Assembly: GCA_934589065.1 (NCBI GenBank)
Contig: CAKTNN010000008.1
Span: forward strand, 1 to 64,000
Source: an uncultured Oscillospiraceae bacterium
GTDB taxonomy: Bacteria; Bacillota; Clostridia; Oscillospirales; Oscillospiraceae
Direction of reading: 5' to 3'
Length of the DNA stretch: 64,000 nucleotides
Part shown: one piece after another, positions 53,094 through 60,821 of the stretch
Layout: every line of letters begins with the position of its first letter
Numbering within the stretch: the stretch's first letter is position 1
Made by a program: the position numbers and the translations under genes
The notes under the pieces: generated by a model
What the model was told of the DNA's origin: nothing
Databases searched by the model: none
The model's input: only the letters and a program-made list of their open reading frames with translations

Positions 53094-53828
53094 TCAGGTG
53101 TTGGCCTGATCAATGTAGAACTTATAGTGATCCGTGCGGTAGTAGCACTTAAACGTCTCGAAAGGGATTTCCTTTCCGTTGAGAATACCGCAGGTGGTGC
53201 TGTAGAAGAGAATCACCGGCATATTGACGCTGATGCCCAGCAGGGAAGCAATCCGCGCCGCCGGCAGCACCGCCTCCAGGGTACGGCGGGACTTGGTAAT
53301 CACCAGGGAATAGTCCTTGCGCAGCACCTCGTACAGTGACCGCTCTTCCAGGTTTACCTTTTCCAGCCCCGGGAAAAGCTTTAAGGGCAGGTAGGAATCG
53401 GTATAGTTCAAGGGATCGTCATCGGCATAGGTCACCCGCCCGATTTTCAGGATCGGGTCGTTAATTGTGATGTTCAGCCGCTTTGCCCGCTTTTCGTCGG
53501 CGGGAATCACCTGAGAAACAATGGTCTTTTTGGAGGGAATGCGGCCCAGGCGAAGCACATCCTCCGTACAGCTATTGAGCTCATACAGATTCTGGTTGCC
53601 CACGTCACCCTTGACAAAAGTTCCCTTGCCCTGCACCCGGTAGAGATAGCCCTCGTTGACCAGCTCATCAATGGCCTTCCGCACCGTGATTCGGCTGAAC
53701 TGGTAGGCCTCCATCATTTCCCGTTCGCTGGCAATCATCATGCCCTCGGCATAGACGCCGGACTCGATTTTTTCCAGAATATCCTTTTTCAGGCTGTAAT
53801 ATTTAATCATCTTTCCATCCATATACAT
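53094..53828 (-). CDS. GntR/HutC-family transcriptional regulator with UTRA domain
   Basis: This 244-residue regulator has an N-terminal winged helix (SEREMMEAYQFSRITVRKAIDELVNEGYLYR) and a C-terminal UTRA ligand domain that usually binds a sugar phosphate or amino acid derivative. It stands alone, so its target genes are unknown. The first ATG (53828) abuts the AAGAGG; the ATG at 53822 has better spacing and may be the real start. The promoter is at 53867-53895. Confidence 0.9.
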   Translation of the reverse strand: MYMDGKMIKYYSLKKDILEKIESGVYAEGMMIASEREMMEAYQFSRITVRKAIDELVNEGYLYRVQGKGTFVKGDVGNQNLYELNSCTEDVLRLGRIPSKKTIVSQVIPADEKRAKRLNITINDPILKIGRVTYADDDPLNYTDSYLPLKLFPGLEKVNLEERSLYEVLRKDYSLVITKSRRTLEAVLPAARIASLLGISVNMPVILFYSTTCGILNGKEIPFETFKCYYRTDHYKFYIDQANT

Positions 53829-53866
53829 CCTCTTTTCTGCGAATGCTCAGGATTCTGCTTACCCAT

Positions 53867-53895
53867 ATTTTAGGGCATTCCCTCCCATTTGTCAA
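53867..53895 (-). promoter_or_regulatory. Promoter of the GntR gene
   Basis: On the minus strand, TTGACA (53890-53895), a 17-base spacer and TAAAAT (53867-53872). It is divergent from the ArsR promoter about 37 bases away. Confidence 0.75.
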
Positions 53896-53931
53896 TTCTT
53901 TCTTGCGATGATTTGCATAAAGACCTTTTCC

Positions 53932-53960
53932 TTGAATTTTTCCACTGCATCGTGTATAAT
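53932..53960 (+). promoter_or_regulatory. Promoter of the ArsR gene
   Basis: TTGAAT (53932-53937), a 17-base spacer and a perfect TATAAT (53955-53960), about 30 bases before the ATG. Confidence 0.75.
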
Positions 53961-53990
53961 GGGTGCATATATGCTAAGGAGGAACCGCCC

Positions 53991-54350
53991 ATGCACGAAT
54001 GCTGCCTGCCCCACGACCACGGCGGGGTTTTTGAACACGGCAAGGAAAAAATGCCCAGCATGGAGAATTTTTCCATGGTTGCGGATGTCTTCAAAAAGCT
54101 GGATGATCCCAACCGTCTGAAAATCTTCTGGCTGCTGTGCCACTGTGAGGAATGCGTGATCAATCTGTCCTCTCTCATGGATATGTCCAGCCCTGCCGTC
54201 TCCCATCACTTGGCGAAACTCCGGGCCAGCGGGCTGATCGTCAGCCGCCGGGTGGGCAAGGAGGTCTACTACCGCGCCGCCGACACCACCCAATGCAGCG
54301 CCCTGCACGAAACCATCGAGCGGGTGATGGAAATCACCTGCCCAAAATAA
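53991..54350 (+). CDS. ArsR/SmtB-family metal-responsive regulator
   Basis: This 119-residue regulator has a winged helix at about 30-105 (LSSLMDMSSPAVSHHLAKLRASGLI). An N-terminal MHECCLPHDHGG segment with Cys and His, and a CHCEECV motif in helix three, are possible metal ligands of the CadC/CzrA/SmtB kind. The start at 53991 follows AGGAGG. No metal exporter is adjacent, so its regulon lies elsewhere or is only itself. Confidence 0.9.
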   Translation: MHECCLPHDHGGVFEHGKEKMPSMENFSMVADVFKKLDDPNRLKIFWLLCHCEECVINLSSLMDMSSPAVSHHLAKLRASGLIVSRRVGKEVYYRAADTTQCSALHETIERVMEITCPK

Positions 54351-54380
54351 TAAGGTTTCATTAACATTTGCCTTGAAATA

Positions 54381-54409
54381 TTGACTTCCCGCCGGAAAAA
54401 TGGTATGGT
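54381..54409 (+). promoter_or_regulatory. Promoter of the 54.4-kb lipoprotein gene
   Basis: TTGACT (54381-54386), a 17-base spacer and TATGGT (54404-54409). Confidence 0.6.
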
Positions 54410-54439
54410 GAGGCAAAGAATCGCGAGAGGATGAGTGAA

Positions 54440-55159
54440 ATGAAAAAAGCAATTACATGGATTCTGGTTCTCATGATGGCCCTTTCTATGACCGCCTGTT
54501 CCAAGGAGCCCGCACCTACACAGGCACCCGCCACGGAAACCACCCCTCAGGAGCCTGCCACGGAAACCACCGAAGAGCCCACCGAGGTTCCCACCGTGAT
54601 GGCGAAGCCCCTGTACGGTGAAATCCTGGACAGCTATTTTGACGCCCTGCTCCAGGGCTTCGACCCCCTGCAATACGAGGAAAAGGACTTAAATTCCCTG
54701 CCCGGCATGATTAAGGATGTAACCCAGGTGGGCTACTGCATGGAAGACCTGGACGGTGACGGAAGCAGCGAGCTGCTCATTGGTGCCGTGGACGAGCCCT
54801 TTATCTACGCCATGTACACCGTAAAGGATGGGCAGGAGATTCAGCTCATCGATGCCGGAGAGCGCAACACCTACCGCATCAGCTCCGATGGCGTAATCAT
54901 CAACAACGGCAGCAACAGTGCCTTCCAGATGGCGTACTTCCTGTACACCTTCTCCGATGGGGCGCTCCACTTCCAGGACGGCCTGGTTTATGATGCCGGT
55001 GCAGACGAGCAGAACCCCTGGTTCTATGTGAAGGATACCAATTTTGATTCCGCCACCTACGAGCCCATGGAAACCGCCAACGCCGAATCCATTACCAATG
55101 ACCTGGACAACAACGTCCGGCCCATCGCCTATATTCCCTTCTCGGAATACAACAACTGA
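54440..55159 (+). CDS. Hypothetical lipoprotein with DxDGDGxxEL motif
   Basis: This 239-residue protein has a lipoprotein signal (LSMTAC) and a Thr/Pro/Glu-rich linker (about 20-55). The extracellular domain contains EDLDGDGSSELLIGAVDE, a calcium-loop-like motif frequent in clostridial surface lipoproteins of unknown role. The ATG at 54440 is preferred over 54431, which is too close to GAGAGG. It is monocistronic, with a terminator after it. Confidence 0.75.
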   Translation: MKKAITWILVLMMALSMTACSKEPAPTQAPATETTPQEPATETTEEPTEVPTVMAKPLYGEILDSYFDALLQGFDPLQYEEKDLNSLPGMIKDVTQVGYCMEDLDGDGSSELLIGAVDEPFIYAMYTVKDGQEIQLIDAGERNTYRISSDGVIINNGSNSAFQMAYFLYTFSDGALHFQDGLVYDAGADEQNPWFYVKDTNFDSATYEPMETANAESITNDLDNNVRPIAYIPFSEYNN

Positions 55160-55165
55160 TTGACG

Positions 55166-55222
55166 AGGCCGTGAGGGCTTTCCCGGAGAAATTCCGGGAT
55201 GGTTCTCACGGCCTCATTTTTT
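55166..55222 (+). terminator. Terminator after the lipoprotein gene
   Basis: GAGGCCGTGAG pairs with CTCACGGCCTC, with an inner TTTCCCGGA/TCCGGGA helix, followed by ATTTTTTG. Confidence 0.85.
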
Positions 55223-55223
55223 G

Positions 55224-55251
55224 TTGCATTTGTGCGTTTGTCTGGTATAAT
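55224..55251 (+). promoter_or_regulatory. Promoter of the capG-capF-larC operon
   Basis: TTGCAT (55224-55229), a 16-base spacer and TATAAT (55246-55251) with extended -10 TGG. The leader to the first start codon is about 120 bases and contains no feature I recognise. Confidence 0.75.
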
Positions 55252-55379
55252 GACAGTATCTGTGTTCCGGCTGCTATGGGGCTGGAATTTGTCCTTCCGC
55301 GATGAGATCGCTATACCGGCGTGGGCGCCGGGGAAAGCAGCAAATATTCCCTATCCATTCAACAAACAGGAGATCAATT

Positions 55380-56558
55380 ATGAAGGATTACTCACAAATC
55401 CACTGGAAAGAAAACGGGCGGCTGAAGCTGCTGATTATTGTCGGCACGCGCCCGGAGATTATCCGTCTGGCGGCGGTGATTAACAAAACCCGGCGGTATT
55501 TTGACGTGATTCTGGCCCACACGGGGCAGAACTACGATTATAACCTGAACGGTGTCTTCTTCCACGACCTGTGTCTCCAGGACCCGGAGGTCTATCTGGA
55601 CGCCGTGGGCGCAGACCTGGGGGAAACCATGGGCAACATTATTGCCGAAAGCTACAAGCTGATGGCTGCCATCCACCCCGATGCAGTGCTGGTGCTGGGG
55701 GATACCAACAGCTGCCTCAGCGTCATCGGCGCCAAGCGGCTGCACATCCCCATTTTCCACATGGAGGCCGGCAACCGGTGCAAGGATGAATGCCTGCCGG
55801 AGGAGACAAACCGCCGGATCGTGGACATTATCTCCGATGTAAACATGGCCTACTCTGAGCATGCCAGACGGTATCTGGCAGATACCGGGCTTCCCAAGGA
55901 GCGCACCTACGTCACCGGCTCCCCCATGGCAGAGGTATTGCACGAAAACCTCTCTAAAATCGAGGCCTCGGATATTCACACCCGCCTGGGACTGACCAAG
56001 GGAAACTACATTCTTCTGTCCGCCCACCGGGAGGAAAACATCGATACGGAAAAGAATTTCCTGTCCCTTTTCAATGCCGTCAACAAAATGGCGGAAAAAT
56101 ACGATATGCCCATCCTCTACTCCTGCCACCCCCGCTCCAAAAAGCGGCTGGAGGCCACCGGCTTCCAGCTGGATCAGCGGGTCATCCGCCACGAGCCCCT
56201 GGGCTTCCATGACTACAATTGCCTGCAAATGAATGCCTTCTGCGTGGTTTCCGATTCCGGAACCCTGCCGGAGGAGAGCAGCTTCTTCACTTCCGTGGGG
56301 CACCCTTTCCCGGCGGTGTGCATCCGCACCTCCACCGAACGGCCCGAAAGCCTGGATAAGGCGGGCTTTATCCTCTCCGGCATTGACGAAAAGGGTCTGC
56401 TGCAAGCGGTGGACGTGGCAGTGGAAATGGTAAAGGACGGCTGCTACGGCCTGCCCGTGCCCAACTACGTGGATGAAAACGTATCCGATAAGGTGGTCAA
56501 GATCATTCAGAGCTACGTAGGCGTGGTCAACAAAATGGTCTGGCGGAAGGAGAATTAA
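55380..56558 (+). CDS. Non-hydrolysing UDP-sugar 2-epimerase, CapG/FnlC-like
   Basis: This 392-residue enzyme is of the UDP-GlcNAc 2-epimerase family (IIVGTRPEIIRLAAVI near the N-terminus, HMEAGNRCKDECLPEE, SDSGTLPEESSF). Adjacent to a CapF-like gene, it is best read as the CapG/FnlC/WbjD enzyme, which makes UDP-L-FucNAc from UDP-2-acetamido-2,6-dideoxy-L-talose. Plain UDP-GlcNAc 2-epimerase (WecB/MnaA) is the alternative. Start at 55380 after AGGAG. capF begins three bases past the stop. Confidence 0.85.
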   Translation: MKDYSQIHWKENGRLKLLIIVGTRPEIIRLAAVINKTRRYFDVILAHTGQNYDYNLNGVFFHDLCLQDPEVYLDAVGADLGETMGNIIAESYKLMAAIHPDAVLVLGDTNSCLSVIGAKRLHIPIFHMEAGNRCKDECLPEETNRRIVDIISDVNMAYSEHARRYLADTGLPKERTYVTGSPMAEVLHENLSKIEASDIHTRLGLTKGNYILLSAHREENIDTEKNFLSLFNAVNKMAEKYDMPILYSCHPRSKKRLEATGFQLDQRVIRHEPLGFHDYNCLQMNAFCVVSDSGTLPEESSFFTSVGHPFPAVCIRTSTERPESLDKAGFILSGIDEKGLLQAVDVAVEMVKDGCYGLPVPNYVDENVSDKVVKIIQSYVGVVNKMVWRKEN

Positions 56559-56561
56559 CGG

Positions 56562-57758
56562 GTGAATATTCTGGTTACCGGTGCCAGGGGCATGGTGGGA
56601 ACCGCCCTGGTAAACAATCTGAAAAACATCCGGGATGGGAAAAACAAGACCCGCCCCGGGATCCATGTAGAGGAAATCTACGAATATGATATGCAGTCCA
56701 CAAAGGAAGATCTGGATGCATACTGCCGCAAGGCAGACTTTGTTTTCAATCTGGCAGGGGTGAACCGTCCGGAAAATCCGGAGGATTTTATGAAGGGCAA
56801 CTTTGGGTTCGCCTCCGACCTGCTGGATACCCTGAAAAAGTACCGCAATCCCGCCCCCATTATGCTCTCTTCCTCCATCCAGGCAACCCTTGCCGGACGG
56901 TTCGGCAATTCCGAATACGGGCGGAGCAAAAAGGCAGGGGAGGAGCTCTTCTTCCGGTACGCTGAGGAAACCGGGGCCAAGGTAGCCGTTTACCGATTCC
57001 CCAATCTCATGGGCCACAGCCGCCCCAAGTATAATTCCGCCGTATCCACCTTCTGCTGGGCCGTTGCCAATGACGAACCCTTTACCGTAAATGACCCCAC
57101 CACAGAGCTGGAGCTATTGTACATTGACGACCTGGTGGAAGGGATGTTTGACCTTTTGGAAGGGAAGGAAGTCCACTGCGAATTTGAGGGCGTAGAAACC
57201 CTGCCCACCCCCCAAGGAAGATACTGCTGCGTGCCCGTAACCCACAAGGTGACCTTGGGAGAAATTGTGGAGCTTTTGCAGCAGTTTAAGGCTCAGCCGG
57301 AAACCCTGCTGATGCCCAAAATGCCTCAGGGCAGCTTTGCCAAGAAGCTGTACTCCCTGTACCTGACCTACCTTCCCAAGGAGAAATTCAAGTACGCCCT
57401 GCACATGAATCAGGACGACCGGGGCAGCTTTACAGAGCTCCTCCACACCCAGGACTGCGGGCAGGTGAGCATCAATATCTCCAAGCCCGGCATCACCAAG
57501 GGGCAGCACTGGCACAACTCCAAGTGGGAGCTGTTTATCGTGGTGCAGGGCCACGGCCTGATTCAGGAGCGGAACATCACCACCGGGGAAACCGTGGAAT
57601 TTGAGGTCAGCGGGGACAAGATCGAAGCCGTTCACATGATCCCCGGCTGGACCCACAACATCATCAACCTATCAGATACGGAAAACCTGGTCACCGTTAT
57701 GACCTGCAACGAGATTTTTGACCGGGCCCATCCCGACACCTTTTTTGAACCGGTATGA
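56562..57758 (+). CDS. CapF/FnlB-like bifunctional reductase-epimerase
   Basis: This 398-residue protein has an N-terminal SDR-type Rossmann domain (VTGARGMVG at 5-13, Tyr-x3-Lys in YGRSKKAGEEL) and a C-terminal cupin domain (about 275-398; GQHWHNSKWELF). This fusion is the hallmark of CapF, whose cupin half epimerises C3 and whose reductase half reduces C4 of the UDP-6-deoxy-keto-sugar. GTG start with AAGGAG upstream. CapE, which would supply its substrate, is not in the window. It overlaps larC by four bases. Confidence 0.9.
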   Translation: MNILVTGARGMVGTALVNNLKNIRDGKNKTRPGIHVEEIYEYDMQSTKEDLDAYCRKADFVFNLAGVNRPENPEDFMKGNFGFASDLLDTLKKYRNPAPIMLSSSIQATLAGRFGNSEYGRSKKAGEELFFRYAEETGAKVAVYRFPNLMGHSRPKYNSAVSTFCWAVANDEPFTVNDPTTELELLYIDDLVEGMFDLLEGKEVHCEFEGVETLPTPQGRYCCVPVTHKVTLGEIVELLQQFKAQPETLLMPKMPQGSFAKKLYSLYLTYLPKEKFKYALHMNQDDRGSFTELLHTQDCGQVSINISKPGITKGQHWHNSKWELFIVVQGHGLIQERNITTGETVEFEVSGDKIEAVHMIPGWTHNIINLSDTENLVTVMTCNEIFDRAHPDTFFEPV

Positions 57759-58495
57759 AAAAACTGTCTTTTGATTTATCCATGGGCGCAGCGGGGGATA
57801 TGCTCACCGCCGCCCTGCTGGAATTGACCCCAAACCCCACAGAAACCCTGGCAGAGCTGAACGCCCTGGGCATTCCCAACGTGGAATTTCAGGCAGAAAA
57901 ACAGGGAAAGCAGGGTGTTTCCGGAACACACATCCGGGTAACCGTCCACGGAGAGGAAGAAGGGGCGCATAGGCATCATCATCACCACCACAGCTCCATG
58001 GCAGACATTGCCCACCTGATCGGGCATCTCCATGCCTCGGACACCGTAAAAGAAAATGCCCTTGCCGTGTATAACCGGATCGCCCAGGCGGAAAGCCGGG
58101 TGCACGGAGAGCCGGTGACGGAAATCCACTTCCACGAGGTAGGGGCAATGGACGCAGTGGCAGACGTAGCCGCCGTATGCTGCCTGCTGGAAAAACTGAG
58201 CCCCGATGAGATTTCCGCCACCCCGGTGCACACGGGCTACGGAAAGGTAAACTGCGCCCACGGCATTTTGGATATCCCCGCCCCGGCAACCAAGCTCCTG
58301 CTGGAGGGCATCCCCACAGAGGTGGGGGACATAGAAGGGGAACTGTGCACCCCCACCGGTGCGGCCCTCATTGGGCAGTTTGTTTCCCGGTTTGAACCGC
58401 TGCCTGAAACAGGCAGCGCAAAGCAAGGCATCGGCCTGGGAAAAAAGGACTTTGCCCGCCCCAACTGCCTGCGGGCATATCTGGCAGAAGACTGA
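57755..58495 (+). CDS. larC: LarC N-terminal half (LarC1-like), nickel-pincer cofactor protein
   Basis: LarC inserts nickel into the pincer nucleotide used by lactate racemase and related enzymes. This 246-residue protein begins LSFDLSMGAAGDM, has a natural His run (seven His in residues 72-79), EIHFHEVGAMDAVADV and ELCTPTGAALI, all of the LarC1 region. It stops after ARPNCLRAYLAED, exactly where LarC1 ends. In Lactobacillus LarC2 is joined by ribosomal frameshifting; here a terminator follows and no LarC2-like sequence is found in any frame. larA, larB and larE are also absent. Confidence 0.85.
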   Translation: MKKLSFDLSMGAAGDMLTAALLELTPNPTETLAELNALGIPNVEFQAEKQGKQGVSGTHIRVTVHGEEEGAHRHHHHHHSSMADIAHLIGHLHASDTVKENALAVYNRIAQAESRVHGEPVTEIHFHEVGAMDAVADVAAVCCLLEKLSPDEISATPVHTGYGKVNCAHGILDIPAPATKLLLEGIPTEVGDIEGELCTPTGAALIGQFVSRFEPLPETGSAKQGIGLGKKDFARPNCLRAYLAED

Positions 58496-58503
58496 AGAGG
58501 AAC

Positions 58504-58556
58504 CCGCGCATCCCAGCCGTACCGGCGACCCGGTACGGTCAGGATGCGCGGATTTT
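58504..58556 (+). terminator. Terminator after larC
   Basis: CCGCGCATCC (58504-58513) pairs with GGATGCGCGG (58542-58551), with an inner CCGTACCGG/CCGGTACGG helix, followed by ATTTTC. Confidence 0.8.
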
Positions 58557-58682
58557 CTCCTCACCCCGTCACGGCTCCGCCGTGCCACCCCTCCCCACAC
58601 GGGGAGGGACTTTTCCTTTTGGACTGCCTCGGTTGACAAGGAGAAGATTGCCACACCAGTCTGCGGACTGGTTCGCAATGAC
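58557..58682. repeat. Module A plus palindromic repeat, direct-repeat copy 1
   Basis: It begins CTCCTCACCCCGTCAC, continues through GGACTTTTCCTTTTGGACTG and GGTTGACAAGGAGAAGATTG, and ends with the hairpin repeat GATTGCCACACCAG ... CTGGTTCGCAATGAC (58646-58682). The same order recurs at 58930-59058. Confidence 0.85.
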
Positions 58683-58691
58683 ACCTTTTCC

Positions 58692-58785
58692 GTCATTCCG
58701 AGGCAGTGCGCACTGCTCGCGCTAAGAGCCGCCTACGGCGGTTGCGCTCTGCACAGCGCTGCGGCGCTAGACTGCCGTGGGAATC
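58692..58785. repeat. Composite dispersed repeat
   Basis: The left end GTCATTCCGAGGCAG and right end CTGCCGTGGGAATC enclose the inner module CTCGCGCTAAGAGCCGCC ... GGCGGTTGCGCTC. Confidence 0.75.
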
Positions 58786-58822
58786 TTCTCTTTGCACCAG
58801 CTGCCTCGCTTGTCCGGAGGAA

Positions 58823-58861
58823 GATTGCCACACCAGTGCTGCGGCACTGGTTCGCAATGAC
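58823..58861. repeat. Dispersed palindromic repeat, short form
   Basis: GATTGCCACACCAGTGC and GCACTGGTTCGCAATGAC are opposed around TGCG. Confidence 0.75.
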
Positions 58862-58929
58862 GAAGGGGTGTGCGCACTGCCTCGCAATGACGAAGAGTGG
58901 GGACTGCGAGTGACTTCCGGGCGGCTCCC

Positions 58930-59058
58930 CTCCTCACCCCGTCACACCCTGTCGGGTGTGCCACCCCTCTCCAGCAGGAGAGGGACTTTTTCTTTTGGAC
59001 TGCCTCGGTTGACAAGGAGAAGATTGCCACACCAGTCTGCGGACTGGTTCGCAATGAC
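58930..59058. repeat. Module A plus palindromic repeat, direct-repeat copy 2
   Basis: The order and most of the sequence match copy 1 at 58557-58682, with differences in the two small palindromes (CACCCTGTCGGGTG here against CGGCTCCGCCG there). The hairpin part is at 59022-59058. Confidence 0.85.
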
Positions 59059-59113
59059 GTGGGAGTATACACAACTGGTTCGCAATGACGAGAAGGGCGC
59101 GCGGCGGGTATCT

Positions 59114-60427
59114 TTACTCCTTGATCACGCCCATGAGGCCGTCCTCATACAGGCCGGTGACGGTCACCCGGCGGAGCTGGTTGTGGAGGGCTTCTCCGGC
59201 AGTATAGACCTTGACATAGTTGGGGGTGTGCCCGCAGTAGAGGGAAAGGTGCAGATCTTCAAAGAGCACCTCCTGGGTAGAGCCGATCATATTTTCCCGG
59301 TAGGCTCTGTTCATCTCCTGGGCAACGGCAATGGCGCGCCTGCTCCGCTCCTCCTTCACGGCGTTGCCCAGCTGACCGGGCATTTTATCTGCCGGGGTGC
59401 CGGGGCGGCGGGAATAGGGGAAGATGTGCATATCCGCAAAATTGCACTTGCGAATAAATTCCAGGCTCTGGCAGAACTCCTCCTCCGTCTCCCCGGGAAA
59501 TGCCACGATCATGTCCGTGGTGATGGCGCAGCCGGGGAAGGCCTCCCGCAGGAGCCGAACACTTTCATAATACCGGGCGGTATCGTATTTCCGGTGCATC
59601 CGGGCAAGGACGGTATCGCAGCCGGACTGCATACTCAGATGGAACTGGGGGCACAGATTGGGATACTGCCGAAGCCGGGTGCAGAATTCCTTTGTAACCA
59701 CCCTGGGTTCCAGGCTGCCCAAACGGTAGCGCACCTGGGGAAGCTCCCGGCACAGGCCCTCGATGAGATCCGTCACCGTGGGCTTGCCGGGCAAATCCAC
59801 GCCCCAGCTGGCAATTTCAATGCCGGTAATGACGATCTCCCGGTAGCCCTGGGCGGCAATGGCCCTGGCCTGCTCCAGAGCGGTAGCCAGGGGCGCCGAG
59901 CGGACGGGGCCACGGGTATAGGGAATAATGCAGTAGGTGCAGAAATTGACGCAGCCATCCTGCACCTTCAGCATGGCCCGGGTGCGCTCCTCCAGTCCGC
60001 CGGGGGGCAGAACCTCAAATTTCCGGCGGCGCAGAGCATTGTCCAGGTGGTCGATATGCTCCCTGCCTTCCAGAGCGGATACCAGGTCGTCCAGAAATTC
60101 CTGCCGACCGCCGGAGCCGCCCAGCACGTCCACTCCCAGGCCCTTTACCGCCTCCGGGTCATGCTGGGTATAGCAGCCGCACACACCAATGACGGCCTGG
60201 GGATTCTCCCGGCGGCAGCGGCGGATGATGGCCCGGTTCTTTTTGTCCGCAATGGCGGTGACGGAGCAGGTATTGATGACGTAGGCATCGTTCTTTTCTT
60301 CAAAGGAGCCGATTTCGTAACCGCTGCTCTTCAGCAGCTGCTCCATAGCCTGGGTTTCGTACTGATTGGTCTTGCAGCCCAGGGTATAAAACGCAATTCG
60401 CATATTGTTAATATCGCCAATTTTCAA
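59114..60427 (-). CDS. mtaB: tRNA t6A37 methylthiotransferase MtaB
   Basis: MtaB adds a methylthio group to t6A37 to give ms2t6A. The 437-residue protein has the N-terminal MTTase domain with its cluster cysteines (TLGCKTNQYET, NTCSVT, CGCYTQ), the radical SAM motif in DGCVNFCTYCIIP and a C-terminal TRAM-like domain. The first start is TTG at 60427, with AGGGGA upstream; the ATG at 60403 is the alternative and matches the family start but lacks a clear ribosome site. Confidence 0.93.
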   Translation of the reverse strand: MKIGDINNMRIAFYTLGCKTNQYETQAMEQLLKSSGYEIGSFEEKNDAYVINTCSVTAIADKKNRAIIRRCRRENPQAVIGVCGCYTQHDPEAVKGLGVDVLGGSGGRQEFLDDLVSALEGREHIDHLDNALRRRKFEVLPPGGLEERTRAMLKVQDGCVNFCTYCIIPYTRGPVRSAPLATALEQARAIAAQGYREIVITGIEIASWGVDLPGKPTVTDLIEGLCRELPQVRYRLGSLEPRVVTKEFCTRLRQYPNLCPQFHLSMQSGCDTVLARMHRKYDTARYYESVRLLREAFPGCAITTDMIVAFPGETEEEFCQSLEFIRKCNFADMHIFPYSRRPGTPADKMPGQLGNAVKEERSRRAIAVAQEMNRAYRENMIGSTQEVLFEDLHLSLYCGHTPNYVKVYTAGEALHNQLRRVTVTGLYEDGLMGVIKE

Positions 60428-60461
60428 GGCGTCCCCTTGTGATAATTAGCCAAACCGACAA

Positions 60462-60489
60462 TTGCTTTTCAGGTAGATTATGATATAAT
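60462..60489 (+). promoter_or_regulatory. Promoter of the HPr-like gene
   Basis: TTGCTT (60462-60467), a 16-base spacer and TATAAT (60484-60489) with extended -10 TGA. Confidence 0.7.
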
Positions 60490-60570
60490 GTACGCAAATC
60501 ATCCGTTTTGGCCCATAGTAGGCATATTATACACGAAAACCAATCGTTTGTACAGTCACAGGAGGTTTTT

Positions 60571-60804
60571 ATGCAGGAATTTATAATACGCCTTCGTTCT
60601 GTGCGGGATGTGAACGATTTCGTTGCCTTGGCGGCTCCGCTGTACAGAGTCTCCCTGACGGACGGATTCCACACGGTTGACGGCAAAAGCTTTATGGAGA
60701 TTTTTTGCCTGCGGCTTTCCTCCCCCATTACCGTTTGTGCCGAGTGCACGCAGGAGGAATTTGACCGCTTCTGCCAGGACTGTGAGAAGTTTCTGGTACA
60801 CTGA
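60571..60804 (+). CDS. HPr-like small protein lacking the phosphorylatable histidine
   Basis: This 77-residue protein is the size of the PTS carrier HPr (about 88). VDGKSFMEIFCLRLSSPITV aligns by eye with the HPr segment around Ser46 (Ser40 here). The N-terminal region that carries His15 in HPr reads DVNDFVALAAPL and has no histidine, so it cannot be a PTS phosphocarrier. A regulatory role through the serine site is possible, by inference. Five cysteines are present. AGGAGG precedes the ATG. Confidence 0.75.
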   Translation: MQEFIIRLRSVRDVNDFVALAAPLYRVSLTDGFHTVDGKSFMEIFCLRLSSPITVCAECTQEEFDRFCQDCEKFLVH

Positions 60805-60821
60805 ATAGGGCTCTTAGCAGC

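Larger units (their letters stand above)
58496..59113. other. Repeat-filled intergenic stretch
   Basis: These 618 bases hold the larC terminator and five or more copies of the dispersed repeat modules, including a direct duplication of about 125 bases. No gene is supported. Confidence 0.8.

Noticed and set aside
57968-57991. The run of seven histidines in LarC as an artificial tag or assembly error
   Set aside because: His-rich loops are natural in LarC proteins, and mixed CAT and CAC codons are used.
58359-58913. A frameshifted LarC2 continuation after larC
   Set aside because: The open frame overlapping the end of larC translates into repeat-derived sequence and shows none of the conserved features expected of the LarC C-terminal domain.
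18584-59058. A CRISPR array, because of many short similar palindromes
   Set aside because: The copies are scattered over 40 kb, vary in length and have no regular spacers or cas genes.
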